A DNA stretch of 64,000 bases from Blautia sp. (GCA_021772055.1 JAETNR010000003.1:1-64000); one strand, 5' to 3'; counted from the first letter of the stretch, positions 1 through 10,700 are shown. Translations and numbers: made by a program. The notes: generated by a model not told the origin, from the letters alone.

Positions 1-86
1 CTTGAAGACGACGAGGTAGATAGGGCAGGGGTGGAAGTACAGTAATGTATGGAGCTGACTGCTACTAATCGGTCGAGGGCTTGACC
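1..86 (+). rRNA. 23S ribosomal RNA, 3' end
   Basis: The first 86 bases read as the conserved 3' end of bacterial 23S rRNA, including the GACTGCTACTAATCGGTCGA stretch and an ending at CTTGACC. The 5' part lies outside the window. Directly after it CCAAAAACACT (85-95) can pair with AGTGTTTTGG (130-139), consistent with a processing stem. No 5S rRNA is recognisable before the terminator at 245-268, so the 5S gene of this operon is absent or elsewhere. Confidence 0.92.
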
Positions 87-244
87 AAAAACACTTAGCG
101 AAGACAAGACGGAGTCGCAGGCTGAGTTTAGTGTTTTGGTCGTTCCATTGAACGAAGTGAGATGGAACTTCCTAGACAGTGAATGCAAGGTTCAAGATTT
201 GAGAATGTCAACATGTATGTAGTTTTGAAGATACAGTTTATACA

Positions 245-268
245 GCAGCCGAAGGGCTGCTTTTTTTT
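245..268 (+). terminator. rRNA operon terminator
   Basis: GCAGCC and GGCTGC form a perfect 6-bp stem with a GAAG loop, followed by eight Ts. It lies 160 bases after the 23S end and before the GH3 gene, so it most likely ends the rRNA transcript. Confidence 0.85.
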
Positions 269-457
269 GTATGTATGCAGGAAATTCCTGTTCATCTGTG
301 AGAAAACGGTCTGGCATAAGAGATAAATGCCCGGTGCTTTTTGGGGAATGGTAGGAGTTTTACGGTTTGGAAATCTGTGTATATAAGGCTGGTGAATTTT
401 CGGAGATTATGATAAAATATTCTCTGATAAAACTGCATCAGGAGAAAGGAGTCCGTT

Positions 458-2689
458 ATGAGACAAAGTGAATTAGAGGCGTTGTTGAAAGACATGTCTC
501 TTCAGGAAAAAGCAGATCAGCTTCTCCAGCTTAACGGGACATTTTATACAGGAGAACTGGATGAAATTGCAACGGGACCGATTATGGAGATGGGCTTAAA
601 AAGCGAGGATATCTGTCAGGCAGGGAGCATTCTTGGAACCTATGGCGCCGAAAGGCTGAAGGAAATACAAAAAAAGTATATGGAAAAACAGCCCCATCAT
701 ATTCCCATGCTTTTTATGATGGATGTAATTCATGGCATGAAGACAATCTTTCCCATGCCGCTGGCCATGGGAGCTGCCTTTGACCCGTCGGTTGCCTATA
801 CGGCAGCAGAAATTGCGGCAAAGGAGGCTTCAGTAAGCGGGCTTCATGTAACGTTTTCTCCAATGGCGGATCTTGTAAGGGATGCCAGGTGGGGACGTGT
901 GATGGAATCCACAGGAGAAGATGCCTATATGAACAGCTTATATACTGCGGCACAGGTGAAAGGATTCCAGGGAGATTCCGGTAATCTCAGAGAAAAATAT
1001 AAGGTCGCTTCCTGTGTGAAACATTTTGCTGCGTATGGAGGTGCAGAGGCAGGAAGGGACTACAATACCGTAGAATTGTCGGAACAGACGCTTCGGGAGT
1101 ATTACCTGCGCAGTTATCAGGCAGGAATCGATGCGGGGGTGGCTCTGGTGATGACCAGCTTTAATACAGTAAATGGGGTACCGGCGAGTGTGAATACCTG
1201 GCTGATGAGAGAGGTGCTTCGAAAAGAAATGGGATTTGAAGGTGTTCTAATTTCCGATTATGCTGCTATTGAGGAAACCATCTGCCATGGAGTGTCGGAA
1301 GACAAAGCCGATGCGGCAGAAAAGGCCCTGAAAGCCGGCGTAGATATTGATATGATGACATCCTGCTATTCCGGTCATCTTGCAGGGCTGATCAGAGGCG
1401 GAAAACTGGAAGAGGGTATTCTTGACGAAGCGGTAATGCGCGTACTTCAACTGAAAAATAAACTTGGATTATTTGAGAATCCTTATAAAGATGCTGATCC
1501 GGAGGAAGAAAAGAGATGGATTCTCTGTGAAGAACACAGAAAAGCAGCAAGAGACGCGGCATGCAAAACATTTGTCCTGCTGAAGAATGAAAGAGATTCT
1601 GACGGGACAGCACTGTTGCCTTTGAAGAAGGGTAAAAGAACTGCATTCATCGGGCCCTATGTGGAGAATCAGGAATTGCTCAGTTCCTGGGCAGTTACCG
1701 GAAGTAAGGAAGACTGTGTTACCATAAGGAACGCAGCAGAGGCTGTATTGGGAGAAGAGGCAGTGTTTGCCTGCGGGTGCCCCATATTTGGAAACGATAT
1801 GGAAATTCCGTCTTTTAACGGGAATATTCGCTGCGATGTTTCAGAAGCAGAGAGAAAGGGCATGCTGGAAGATGCTCTTAAAAAAGCGTCAGAGGCGGAG
1901 CAGGTGGTGCTTTGTCTGGGAGAACACAGTGCACAATCGGGAGAAGCAGCCAGCAGAACTATGCTGGATATTCCTGAAATACAGATGGAACTGTTTCGGG
2001 AAATTTATAGGGTGAATCAGAACATTGTGGTGGTTCTTTTTAGTGGAAGACCTCTTGACCTTCGGGAGATTTCCCGCAAGGCACGTACAGTGCTGGAAGT
2101 ATGGTTCCCCGGGACAGAGGGAGGAAATGCCATTCTTGACGTATTGACAGGTGTCCAAAGCCCAAGTGGGAAACTTCCCATGAGTTTCCCTTATTGTGTT
2201 GCTCAGGAACCTCTTCACTATGATCATTATAATACCGGCCGTCCAAATCCAAATGGCCGGGTGGAAAAATTCCGCTCAAGATATCTGGATGCTCCAAACG
2301 AACCGTTGTATCCTTTCGGATATGGATTGACCTATACAGAGTTTTCGCTTTCTGAGGTCAGACTGGATCGGGAGCAGATGGAGGCAGATGGAATGATCGC
2401 TGCTTCTGTAATCATGAAAAATGAAGGAACTGTATTTGGAACAGAGACAGCGCAAATGTATATCAGAGATCTTACTGCTTCCGTGGTACGTCCTGTACGG
2501 CAGTTAAAGGGAATTCAGAAGGTTTCGCTAATGCCTGGAGAGAGCAGGACGGTATCTTTTGAAATCACCCGGGAACAACTGCAGTTTATGGCATCTGACG
2601 GAAAAGAAGTTCTGGAGTCCGGAAGATTTGCAGTATATATTGGGACAGATTCCACAACGGAAAACTGTGCGGAGTTTGTACTGATATAA
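458..2689 (+). CDS. bglX: GH3 beta-glucosidase
   Basis: Glycoside hydrolase family 3 enzyme of 743 residues, the usual length for BglX-type beta-glucosidases, which release glucose or xylose from the non-reducing end of beta-glycosides by a retaining mechanism. The N-terminal TIM-barrel carries KHFAAYG and the nucleophile motif VLISDY (Asp about residue 267). The alpha/beta sandwich follows, and a fibronectin III-like domain closes the protein (PLYPFGYGLTYTEF, then VVRPVRQLKGIQKV). No signal peptide, so it acts in the cytoplasm on imported oligosaccharides. AGGAGAAAGGAG precedes the ATG. The gene is monocistronic next to GH42 and GH43 genes. Substrate is not fixed by sequence; beta-xylosidase or mixed activity is possible. 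Confidence 0.92.
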   Translation: MRQSELEALLKDMSLQEKADQLLQLNGTFYTGELDEIATGPIMEMGLKSEDICQAGSILGTYGAERLKEIQKKYMEKQPHHIPMLFMMDVIHGMKTIFPMPLAMGAAFDPSVAYTAAEIAAKEASVSGLHVTFSPMADLVRDARWGRVMESTGEDAYMNSLYTAAQVKGFQGDSGNLREKYKVASCVKHFAAYGGAEAGRDYNTVELSEQTLREYYLRSYQAGIDAGVALVMTSFNTVNGVPASVNTWLMREVLRKEMGFEGVLISDYAAIEETICHGVSEDKADAAEKALKAGVDIDMMTSCYSGHLAGLIRGGKLEEGILDEAVMRVLQLKNKLGLFENPYKDADPEEEKRWILCEEHRKAARDAACKTFVLLKNERDSDGTALLPLKKGKRTAFIGPYVENQELLSSWAVTGSKEDCVTIRNAAEAVLGEEAVFACGCPIFGNDMEIPSFNGNIRCDVSEAERKGMLEDALKKASEAEQVVLCLGEHSAQSGEAASRTMLDIPEIQMELFREIYRVNQNIVVVLFSGRPLDLREISRKARTVLEVWFPGTEGGNAILDVLTGVQSPSGKLPMSFPYCVAQEPLHYDHYNTGRPNPNGRVEKFRSRYLDAPNEPLYPFGYGLTYTEFSLSEVRLDREQMEADGMIAASVIMKNEGTVFGTETAQMYIRDLTASVVRPVRQLKGIQKVSLMPGESRTVSFEITREQLQFMASDGKEVLESGRFAVYIGTDSTTENCAEFVLI

Positions 2690-2917
2690 GCTTTATTGAG
2701 CGTAAATCAGAAATCCGGATAGGAGATCTATTTGCTGTGTGTTTTTTGATATGTTATTTCAGATAATCATCCTATATGGAATGATATATATTGACTGGTA
2801 TGATGAATGGAGAATTGAGGATTATGAATGAATACTGGTCAAAAGGGAACCGAAAACGGTTCCCTTTTACAAAACATTTTCCGGTAACAGACTGGTGGGG
2901 AATCAGCCCGGTTATTT

Positions 2918-3445
2918 TCAATAAAGGTCAAGCAGTTTTTCCGCATCTGCTTCTTCCAGGTTGTATTTTTCCATGACATGCTGTTTTGCCTCTTTGCGGT
3001 CAGAAAGGAATTCCTGAAGGAGTTCAATATAGTCGGCAGTTATCTGCTGCCTGACAGCGTTCACCTCTGCTTTTTATACCTTGTTCAGCATCATCAGAAG
3101 GGATAAACCGTCTCCAGTCCAGGTTTCTTTTTCCCAGTCTTTTCAGATACACACCATATAGGTGAGAAGCTGCATGGAAACATTATGGTCTACTTTACTT
3201 TTGTGGTCAATGAGCGAAACAATGTAAATAGGAAGCTCATCTGTCTCGGGGTTCTGCCTGATGCGTACAACGATGTCGGAGTTCAGCTCTACTTCATCAA
3301 AAGTATGGTAGCGTAAGGAGACCTTCTCAATATCTTCCAGCTGTACATTCTGAAGTGCAGAGTCATCATATTTTGCCGTTTGGGAAGCTATGCTTTTAGC
3401 TTTATTTGTTTTACTGCGGTATTTGGTTTTGCTGCTTTTTTTCAC
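2918..3445 (-). pseudogene. Rpn-family PD-(D/E)XK nuclease relic
   Basis: Read leftward from a GTG at 3445 (good AAAGGAGG before it) one frame encodes a recognisable Rpn/YhgA-like nuclease segment: ELNSDIVVRI, then LPIYIVSLIDHKSKVDHN, QLLTYMVCI, then after an in-frame TGA (3143-3145) KDWEKETWTGDGLSLLMMLN, then TAA, then EFLSDRKEAKQHVMEKYNLE, ending in TGA at 2918. The two internal stops and the missing N-terminal part mark it as decayed. Family members are usually about 300 residues and are often annotated as recombination-promoting nuclease/putative transposase. Another, intact Rpn-type gene lies at 32417. Confidence 0.75.
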
Positions 3446-3614
3446 GGATCCTCCTTTTACACTTAGTGATACAGGAGGAAACCTGCGCGAAAGAGATGAA
3501 GTTCTCTTAAGTAGGAGACATCCTAAGAAACCAGGTACACCTGAAAGAATGTCTGAACATATAGTACTATAGAATTGTTTCCGATGCAACTATTTTTCAA
3601 TAAATAAAAGTATA

Positions 3615-3657
3615 TTGAAAAAGGTTTTTTCCTATGCTATGATGCCAATAGGAAAAA
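3615..3657 (+). promoter_or_regulatory. Promoter with overlapping inverted repeat, GH42 gene
   Basis: TTGAAA (3615-3620) and TATGAT (3638-3643) are 17 bp apart, a good sigma-A promoter. A perfect 10-bp inverted repeat, TTTTTCCTAT (3626-3635) and ATAGGAAAAA (3648-3657), covers the -10 region and the probable transcription start. It is placed like a repressor operator. The regulator is unknown. Confidence 0.55.
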
Positions 3658-3695
3658 GCGAGTCTAGACGTATATTCACAGGAGAAAGAAGACTT

Positions 3696-5768
3696 ATGAG
3701 AAAACAAAATTTTCAATGGACAGAAATGACAATGGGAGTCTGCTATTATCCGGAGCACTGGGATAGGTCCCTCTGGAGAGAGGATCTGCGCAGAATGAAA
3801 GAGGCAGGGATTTCGGTCGTTCGCGTGGCAGAGTTTGCATGGAACAAGGTGGAGCCGGAGGAGGGAAAATTTACTTACACATTCTTCGATGAATTTCTGG
3901 ATATCTGCCTGGAAGAAAAAATGAGTGTGATCTTTGGGACGCCCACAGCAACTCCTCCGGCATGGCTGACAGAAAAATATCCTGAGGTACTAAACTGCCG
4001 GGAAGACGGCACTGCTTACCGACATGGAGGGAGACGGCATTATAATTATAATTCTGTAAAATACCAGAAAATGGCCGGACGCATTGTAGAAAAACTGGCA
4101 TCTCATTACGGAAAACATCCGGCAATCGTGGGATGGCAGGTGGATAACGAGCTGAACTGTGAAACGTACGAGTATCATTCAAAAGCGGATACAGAGGCTT
4201 TCCGGGGGTTTTTGAAAGAGAAATACGGTACGCTGGATGCATTGAATGAAGCCTGGGGAACGACATTCTGGAACCAGACTTATACGGCCTGGGAACAGAT
4301 TTATGTACCCCGTCCTGTTCTGAATGACGGCTATAATCCCCACATGTATCTGGATTATGACCGCTTTATTTCCGAAAGTACCATCCGGTTTTGCCGGATG
4401 CAGGCGGAAATCATAAGGAAGTATAAAAAAACAGGTGATTTTATCACGACCAATGGAATGTTCTGGAATATTGACAACCATAAAATGGCAGAGGAATGCC
4501 TGGATATATATACCTACGATTCTTATCCAAGCTTTGCTTTCGGGCTGGACCGGGATCCGAAAAATGCCAGGGATCTGAATGACCGCCATGTGTCAAAAAA
4601 TCTTACAGAGGTACGTTCCATCTGTCCCCATTTCGGAATTATGGAACAGCAGTCCGGGGCTAACGGATGGGTGACCCGCATGGCTGGCCCGGCTCCACGG
4701 CCAGGGCAGATGCGGCTATGGGCTATGCAGAGTGTGGCACATGGAGCTGACTATATTTCTTTTTTCCGTTGGAGAACCTGTACTTTCGGAACCGAGATTT
4801 ATTGGCATGGGATTCTGGACTATGATAACCGGGATAACAGGAAGCTTTTGGAGGTGAAGGAATTTTACCGGGATTTCAAAAAGCTGGACGGGCTGTGCGG
4901 CGCAGAGTATGCGGCGTCATTTGGTGTCCTGAAGGATTTTGATAATGTCTGGGATACTAATATTGATGAGATTCACAGGATCGTGAACGGGACAAGTGAG
5001 GAGGAAATTTTTAAAGTTTCCCAGCTGACGCATACTCCCTACAATCTGGTTTATCTCCGTGAGGAAAGTACATTGGAGGATCTGGTTTCTTATCCTGTTT
5101 TGTTTTATCCCCATCCTGTGATCATGACAGAGAAGAGAGCGGAACTTCTGAAAGAATATGTAATTCAGGGAGGAACACTGGTGATCGGATGCCGTTCCGG
5201 CTATAAACAGGAAAACGGCAAATGTGTGATGATGCCTCAGCCTGGACTTCTCCGGGTTCTGACCGGATCCGATGTGAAAGAGTTTTCCTTTACTCATGGT
5301 ATGGAAGAACCGGTGTGGGCGGACTGGAACGGGAAACATATGGAAATGCCTGTTTTCAATGATATTATGGAAATAGCAGAGGAATCCTGTGAGAATACCA
5401 AACTCCTTGCTTCCTACGGAAACAGCTTCTACTCAGGAAAAGCCGCTCTGATCGAAAAGAAAACAGGAAAAGGACGCACCCTTCATCTGGGAAGTACATT
5501 CTCCAGGCAGAATATGGAATTGTTGCTGGATTATCTCGGGGTAAAAGAACCGTTCAGGCAGCTTGTGGAAGCGCCGGAGGGTGTGGAACTGGCCATGAGA
5601 CGCAAAGAAGGACGGGAGTATCTTTTCGTGCTGAATTATCAGTTTGAACCGCAGAAGATTGTCTTGAAAAAGACAATGAGAAGCGTATTTAGAGAAACGG
5701 ATGTATGCGGTGAAGTGGAAATACCGATATTTGGAGCAGAAGTTTTTGAAGTGCCTGTGACGAAATAA
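3696..5768 (+). CDS. GH42 beta-galactosidase
   Basis: 690-residue glycoside hydrolase family 42 enzyme that removes terminal beta-galactose from oligosaccharides, probably in the cytoplasm because no signal peptide is present. The family hallmark is clear: MGVCYYPEHW near the start, acid/base Glu in WQVDNELN (about residue 152), nucleophile Glu in GIMEQQSG (about residue 317), then a trimerisation-type domain (from about 390) and a small C-terminal beta domain. The ATG at 3696 is chosen because AGGAGAAAG stands before it and because the longer in-frame start at 3615 would overlap a good promoter. A terminator follows at 5787. Confidence 0.92.
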   Translation: MRKQNFQWTEMTMGVCYYPEHWDRSLWREDLRRMKEAGISVVRVAEFAWNKVEPEEGKFTYTFFDEFLDICLEEKMSVIFGTPTATPPAWLTEKYPEVLNCREDGTAYRHGGRRHYNYNSVKYQKMAGRIVEKLASHYGKHPAIVGWQVDNELNCETYEYHSKADTEAFRGFLKEKYGTLDALNEAWGTTFWNQTYTAWEQIYVPRPVLNDGYNPHMYLDYDRFISESTIRFCRMQAEIIRKYKKTGDFITTNGMFWNIDNHKMAEECLDIYTYDSYPSFAFGLDRDPKNARDLNDRHVSKNLTEVRSICPHFGIMEQQSGANGWVTRMAGPAPRPGQMRLWAMQSVAHGADYISFFRWRTCTFGTEIYWHGILDYDNRDNRKLLEVKEFYRDFKKLDGLCGAEYAASFGVLKDFDNVWDTNIDEIHRIVNGTSEEEIFKVSQLTHTPYNLVYLREESTLEDLVSYPVLFYPHPVIMTEKRAELLKEYVIQGGTLVIGCRSGYKQENGKCVMMPQPGLLRVLTGSDVKEFSFTHGMEEPVWADWNGKHMEMPVFNDIMEIAEESCENTKLLASYGNSFYSGKAALIEKKTGKGRTLHLGSTFSRQNMELLLDYLGVKEPFRQLVEAPEGVELAMRRKEGREYLFVLNYQFEPQKIVLKKTMRSVFRETDVCGEVEIPIFGAEVFEVPVTK

Positions 5769-5786
5769 ATAACATATTTTAGCTTG

Positions 5787-5826
5787 GGACCTTGCTGCAG
5801 ATGAAAATTGCAGCAGGGCCTTTTTT
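5787..5826 (+). terminator. Terminator after GH42 gene
   Basis: GGACCTTGCTGCA and TGCAGCAGGGCC form a long stem followed by TTTTTT, 20 bases downstream of the GH42 stop codon. Confidence 0.85.
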
Positions 5827-5952
5827 GAGGAATGGGACTGCCGTTCTGCGTATCAGTCGTTTTTTTGATAGTTTTGGTCGGAAACTGCATGGTTGGCTTA
5901 GGGAACTGAGAAAATAAGTTGTTCAAAAGATATTTGAATAAGTACACGGTGA

Positions 5953-6063
5953 TCTATTTATATCACGGGCACGTCGGGAATCTGTGATACCACCAGAACT
6001 CTGGTTCAGAGCGGGGGAATTCCCAATATGTATCCGGAAGTCTATAAACAATTGATAACGTAA
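5953..6063 (+). pseudogene. Possible short coding relic
   Basis: A 36-codon open stretch reading SIYITGTSGICDTT and RTLVQSGGIPNMYPEVYK and ending in TAA at 6061 has a protein-like composition but no start codon or upstream coding context in frame. It may be the last piece of a deleted gene just before the GH43 gene. I do not recognise the family, and chance is possible. Confidence 0.25.
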
Positions 6064-6080
6064 AGAAAGAAGGAAAAAAT

Positions 6081-7619
6081 ATGAAGAAGCACCAAGTTTT
6101 TAATCCATATCTGCCATCTTTTGAGTACATTCCTGATGGGGAACCTCATGTATTCGGAGACAGGATCTATCTTTATGGAAGCCATGACCGTTTTGGAGGA
6201 GCGGGGTTTTGCCTGAATGATTATGTATGCTATTCTGCGGATGTGAATGATCTGACAGACTGGAGGTATGAGGGGGTGATCTTCAGGAAAGAGCAGGATC
6301 CCAGAAATCAGAATGTTCCAAAGGATGCACAGGAACAGATTCTTCTGTTTGGAATTTCACCGGAATCCCCGGAAGACCTGAATCCCAAAGGAATCCATGC
6401 TATGTGGGCACCGGATGTAGTGAAAGGTTTGGATGGAAGATATTATCTGTATTATTGTCTGGACTTTTTGCCGGAGATCGGAGTGGCAGTGTGCGACAGC
6501 CCGGCCGGTAAGTATGAATTTCTGGGGCTTGTGCGGCATGAGGATGGGACACCTCTTGGAACGAGGGAAGGAGATCTGATCCAGTTTGATCCGGGGATTT
6601 TTATTGATGATGATGAAACCGTTTATTTATATTCCGGAAATGCTCCCATGAAGCCGGAACAGGATAACGGACAGCAGGGGTCCCAGGTAATGAAGCTGGA
6701 GAAGGACATGCTGACGATTAAAGAAGAACCTAAGAAGCTGATGCCGGACATTATGGAGAGCGAAGGAAGCGGATACGAAGGACATGAGTTTTTTGAAGCA
6801 AGCTCCATACGGAAGATCCATGGAAAGTATTATTTCGTATACTCTTCTGTAAGGAGCCATGAGCTTTGTTATGCGGTCAGTGACAGACCGGATGCAGGCT
6901 ATCGGTTTGGAGGTACGCTTGTGGATATCGGAGATATCTTCCTGGATGGACGTACAGAAGAACAGTCGGTAAATCATCTTGGAAATACCCACGGCGGTAT
7001 CGAAAAGGCTGGGGAACAGTGGTATGTATTTTATCACAGGCAGACCAACCGGACGAATTTCAGCAGACAGGGATGTGCAGAAAAAATCTGGTTTGATGAA
7101 GAGGGAAACATTCATCAGGCAGAAGTGACTTCCTGTGGCCTGAATAAAGGTCCTCTTGCCGGAAAAGGATGTTATCCGGCATATATCTGCTGTCATCTTA
7201 CAGCAGCGAATGGAGTGGCTTTTTCCCATCCGGATACTATGAAGATGGATTATCCGTATCTGACACAAGATGTAAAAGATATGGAACCTACGGAGAAACT
7301 GATGGAACAGGATCGCCTGGAACCGGTTCAGTATATTAAAAATATGCAGGATGGTTCTGCGGCAGGGTATAAGTATTTTGATCTGGAAAATCCATCCGGT
7401 ATCAGTATGGAAATCAGAGGCAGAGCGGAAGGAATCGTGGAGATCAGAACCAGGCCGGAAGGCGAAAAAATCGGAGAAATCGGGATCTGCGTTTCCGGCA
7501 TGGAGTGGCAGAATTTTTCCGGAAGCCTTAAGGCAGAGGTTGGAAAAACGGCCTTGTATTTTGTTTTTCACGGGAAGGGAAGTTTTGATTTCAGAAGGTT
7601 TGCTTTTGAAATTTTGTGA
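6081..7619 (+). CDS. GH43 glycosidase (arabinofuranosidase/xylosidase type)
   Basis: 512-residue family 43 glycoside hydrolase, an inverting enzyme of arabinoxylan, arabinan or xylo-oligosaccharide breakdown. The five-bladed propeller motifs are visible: base Asp in EYIPDGEPHVF (about residue 19), the pKa-tuning Asp in QFDPGIFIDDDE (about 170), and acid Glu in GHEFFEASSIRK (about 239). The last 100 residues resemble a carbohydrate-binding beta-sandwich of CBM6 type. No signal peptide, so the substrate is probably imported. AGAAAGAAGG precedes the ATG and a terminator follows. Exact substrate cannot be read from the sequence. Confidence 0.88.
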   Translation: MKKHQVFNPYLPSFEYIPDGEPHVFGDRIYLYGSHDRFGGAGFCLNDYVCYSADVNDLTDWRYEGVIFRKEQDPRNQNVPKDAQEQILLFGISPESPEDLNPKGIHAMWAPDVVKGLDGRYYLYYCLDFLPEIGVAVCDSPAGKYEFLGLVRHEDGTPLGTREGDLIQFDPGIFIDDDETVYLYSGNAPMKPEQDNGQQGSQVMKLEKDMLTIKEEPKKLMPDIMESEGSGYEGHEFFEASSIRKIHGKYYFVYSSVRSHELCYAVSDRPDAGYRFGGTLVDIGDIFLDGRTEEQSVNHLGNTHGGIEKAGEQWYVFYHRQTNRTNFSRQGCAEKIWFDEEGNIHQAEVTSCGLNKGPLAGKGCYPAYICCHLTAANGVAFSHPDTMKMDYPYLTQDVKDMEPTEKLMEQDRLEPVQYIKNMQDGSAAGYKYFDLENPSGISMEIRGRAEGIVEIRTRPEGEKIGEIGICVSGMEWQNFSGSLKAEVGKTALYFVFHGKGSFDFRRFAFEIL

Positions 7620-7629
7620 ATAGGAATGA

Positions 7630-7666
7630 ATTCGGCATCCTGTTGTAGACGGGATGCCGAATTTAT
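7630..7666 (+). terminator. Terminator after GH43 gene
   Basis: ATTCGGCATCC and GGGATGCCGAAT form a long stem followed by a modest T-rich tail. It separates the GH43 gene from the SNF2 gene. Confidence 0.7.
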
Positions 7667-7748
7667 TCCCGGACTTCTGTTGAAAAGATGACAGAAATAG
7701 AATATAATTGTCAAAGAATTATAGGAAACAGAGTATGAGGACAATCGG

Positions 7749-10700
7749 ATGTACGAGTGGGAGAGCAGTTTTATCGAGGATGTATTGAACAGGGGAAGAA
7801 ATCTTTTTTTAAATCATAAGGTCGTAGATCTGAAGGAGACGGAAAAAGGATTTTCAGCAGCAGTTCTTATGAGAGAAAGAATGGAAGTGTCTGCCAGAAA
7901 GACAGATTCCGGGATATGGCGTATGAGCTGCAGATGCCCGGTTTCCAGAGCAGGGAGGAATTGTGAACATATGGCAGCTTTGATGTATGCGGTGGAAGCT
8001 TCCAAAGAAGCCAAAGAGAATGCAATCCAGGAGAAAGAATTATTTGAAAAATGGAAAAAGATGGATGAAGAGCTCCGCCAGGAGGAACTTCGGGCTGAAG
8101 AAGAGAAGAAGCTGAAAAAATGTCAGAGGGAAGATCGTAAGCGTAAACGTGAGGAAAAGCAGGCAGAACTCCTGCGTTTTGCTGAGGAAAAGAAAGCAGA
8201 AGAAGAGCGGAAACAAAGGGAGAAGGAGGAAAAGAAAAAAGAGGCAGAGGAAAAGAAGAGGGCAGCAGAGGAACAGAAGCGTCAGGAAAAAGAGCGTGCA
8301 GCCCGCAGGCTTGCCAGAGAGGAAAGAAAAGCAGAGCAGGCGCGAAAGAAAGAAGAGCAGAAGCGCCGCGCGGAGGAAGCTGCCAGGGCAGAATATGAAA
8401 AACAGGCGGCTCTGGAAGCCCGCAGAGAAAAAATCCGTCAGGAAAAGGCAGAAGAAGCCCGCCGCCGTGCAGAAAAGCGGCAAAAAGAGTTAAAAGAGCA
8501 GGAAATACGCCGCAAGCAGGAAGAACAGCGCCGCCTTGCAGAAGAAAAGAAGCGGCAGGAAGAAGAAAAGAAGCGCTTTGCAGAAGAGAAAAAGCGCATT
8601 GCCTGTGAAAAGAAGGAAAAAGAAGAGGAACAGCGTCTGAAAGAGGAACTGCAGCGTAAAGAAGAGGAGCAGAGGATGGCAGAAGAAGAAATACGTCAGG
8701 AAGAAATGCAGAGAAAGACAGACTACACCCTTCTGGGAGGGTCCTGGGATGAGGATTCTGAATCCGGGGATTCCGGCAATTCACAGAAAATGTCACAGAA
8801 ATTGGTGGAATACCGGTACTTTAACGGCTCTGCTATCAGAAATTCAGTAAAAATACCAAAAGCTGTAACAGCAGAAGGAGAAAAACTCTGCAGCCTGGGA
8901 AAGGTCGTTCTCCAAAATGTTATATCCGGATTTGACGGACGGAATCCAGAACGCAGAGGACAGATGAATGCAGTGGGATATGAACAGAAAAGAGATTTTC
9001 CCATCCAGATTATTTTTAACAGGACAAAGGTTCTTGCACTGAATTGTCAGTGCAAAAACTGCAGAAATGATTATTATGCCATGTATGATCCTTCCAAGGC
9101 AAATTGTCCTTACAAAGCAGGCGTCCTGAAGCTTCTGGAAGAACATCTGAAGGAGCATAATGTGGGAGACGCTACTGATATCCGGGGCTACAGACTGATC
9201 ACCGCCTTTGAAGCAAAAAGAGCCAATATGGTAATGTCGGATGCGGAAGTAAAAGCAGAAAGCCTCCGCCTGGTTCCTCGCCTGACCAGAAAAGACGGAA
9301 AGCTTACCGTTTCTTTTAAGGTGGGAGAAAATAAATTATTTGTGATCAAGAAGCTGGATGTTTTCTGTGATAATGTACGAAATTCCCTGAATGACACCTA
9401 TGGAACCAGTACGGAACTGAACCATGATCCTGCCAACTTTACGGAGGAAGGAAGACGATGGATCCTTTTTATGAATAAGATCGTCCGGGAGGAAATCAAG
9501 TTTCAGGAGAGAATGTATTCGTCCCGGTATTTTTACGGAAGGGAAAAAGATAGTGTGGGAGGCTCCCTGGAACTTTTCGGATGGAGACTGGATGAGCTTT
9601 ATGAAAGTCTGGGAGAAAATTCTATTGATTTTGAGGATAAGGACAGGGGAACGAAGTGTGCGCTCACCTGTATAGATCAGAACCCAAGGCTGTCCATCAG
9701 GATTTCCGAAGATCTGATCCCGGGAAATAAGGAGTTTCATGGAATTAAAGTGGAGGGACAGTTCCCTGATCTGTATTACGGGACAGATTCCGCTTACTAT
9801 ATCACAGACAAGCATCTCTGCAGGGCAGAGCAGGAATTTCTGGAAAAGGCGGAGCCTCTGGCAAATATGACTGGGGAAAGTGACCGTTTTTCTCTTTCTG
9901 TGGGCAGAAACCGTATTTCTGAATTTTATACCTGGGTGATGCCGCAGTTAGAGTCTATTGCAGAAATTACAGAGACACAGCCGGAGAAATTCAGGTCCTA
10001 TGTGATGCCGGCTGCCCATTTTGTTTTCTACCTGGATGCGGTGGAAGAGGATGCGGTATGCAGGATTTTTGCTGTCTATGACGGAAAGGAATACTCTGTC
10101 CTGGAAGGCCTGGAAAAAGCAAAGACAGGGGGCCTGGAGCCTTTTCGCGATTCGAGCAGAGAAAAAGAGATTCTCTACTATGTAAACATGTGGTTCCCGG
10201 AAATCCGGTGGGCTGAGGATGAACTTTGCTGCGGGAAAAATGAAGAGGTGATCTACAGGTTAATGAAACAGGGCACCGAAAGGCTGATGGAGATTGGAGA
10301 GGTGCGCTGTACCAAGCGGTTTCTGGGCTATCACAGTGTGAGCAAAGCGAAAGTTTCCGTCGGGGTTTCTCTTTCTTCCGGACTCCTTAATCTGGATGTG
10401 ACGATCGAGGATATTCCGGCTGCAGAGCTTCTGGAAATTCTGAAAAGCTACCGCAGAAAGCAGAAATACTACAGGCTGAAAAACGGTTCTTTTGTTGATC
10501 TTGAGGAGCCTTCTCTGGAAATGCTGGCAGAGCTTGCAGAGGCAATGAATCTGAAAGATAAGGAGCTTCTGAAAGGAAAAATGAAGCTTCCCATGTACCG
10601 GACGCTGTATCTGGATAAAATGCTGGAGGAGCACGATACTGTCATAAGCAGCCGTGACAGCCGCTTTAAAGAGGTGGTAAAAGGTTTCAAGACAGTGAAA

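Noticed and set aside
3615-3695. Extended N-terminus of the GH42 gene
   Set aside because: The extra 27 codons overlap a promoter and an inverted repeat and are not family-like; the ATG at 3696 has a good ribosome site.
6627-7571. 314-codon frame opposite the GH43 gene
   Set aside because: Fully inside a conserved GH43 gene; no family features.
7867-8796. Long open frame (309 codons) on the minus strand inside the SNF2 gene
   Set aside because: It is the complement of the Glu/Lys-rich codons of the charged helix and has a Leu/Phe/Ser bias typical of a shadow; no ribosome site or homology.
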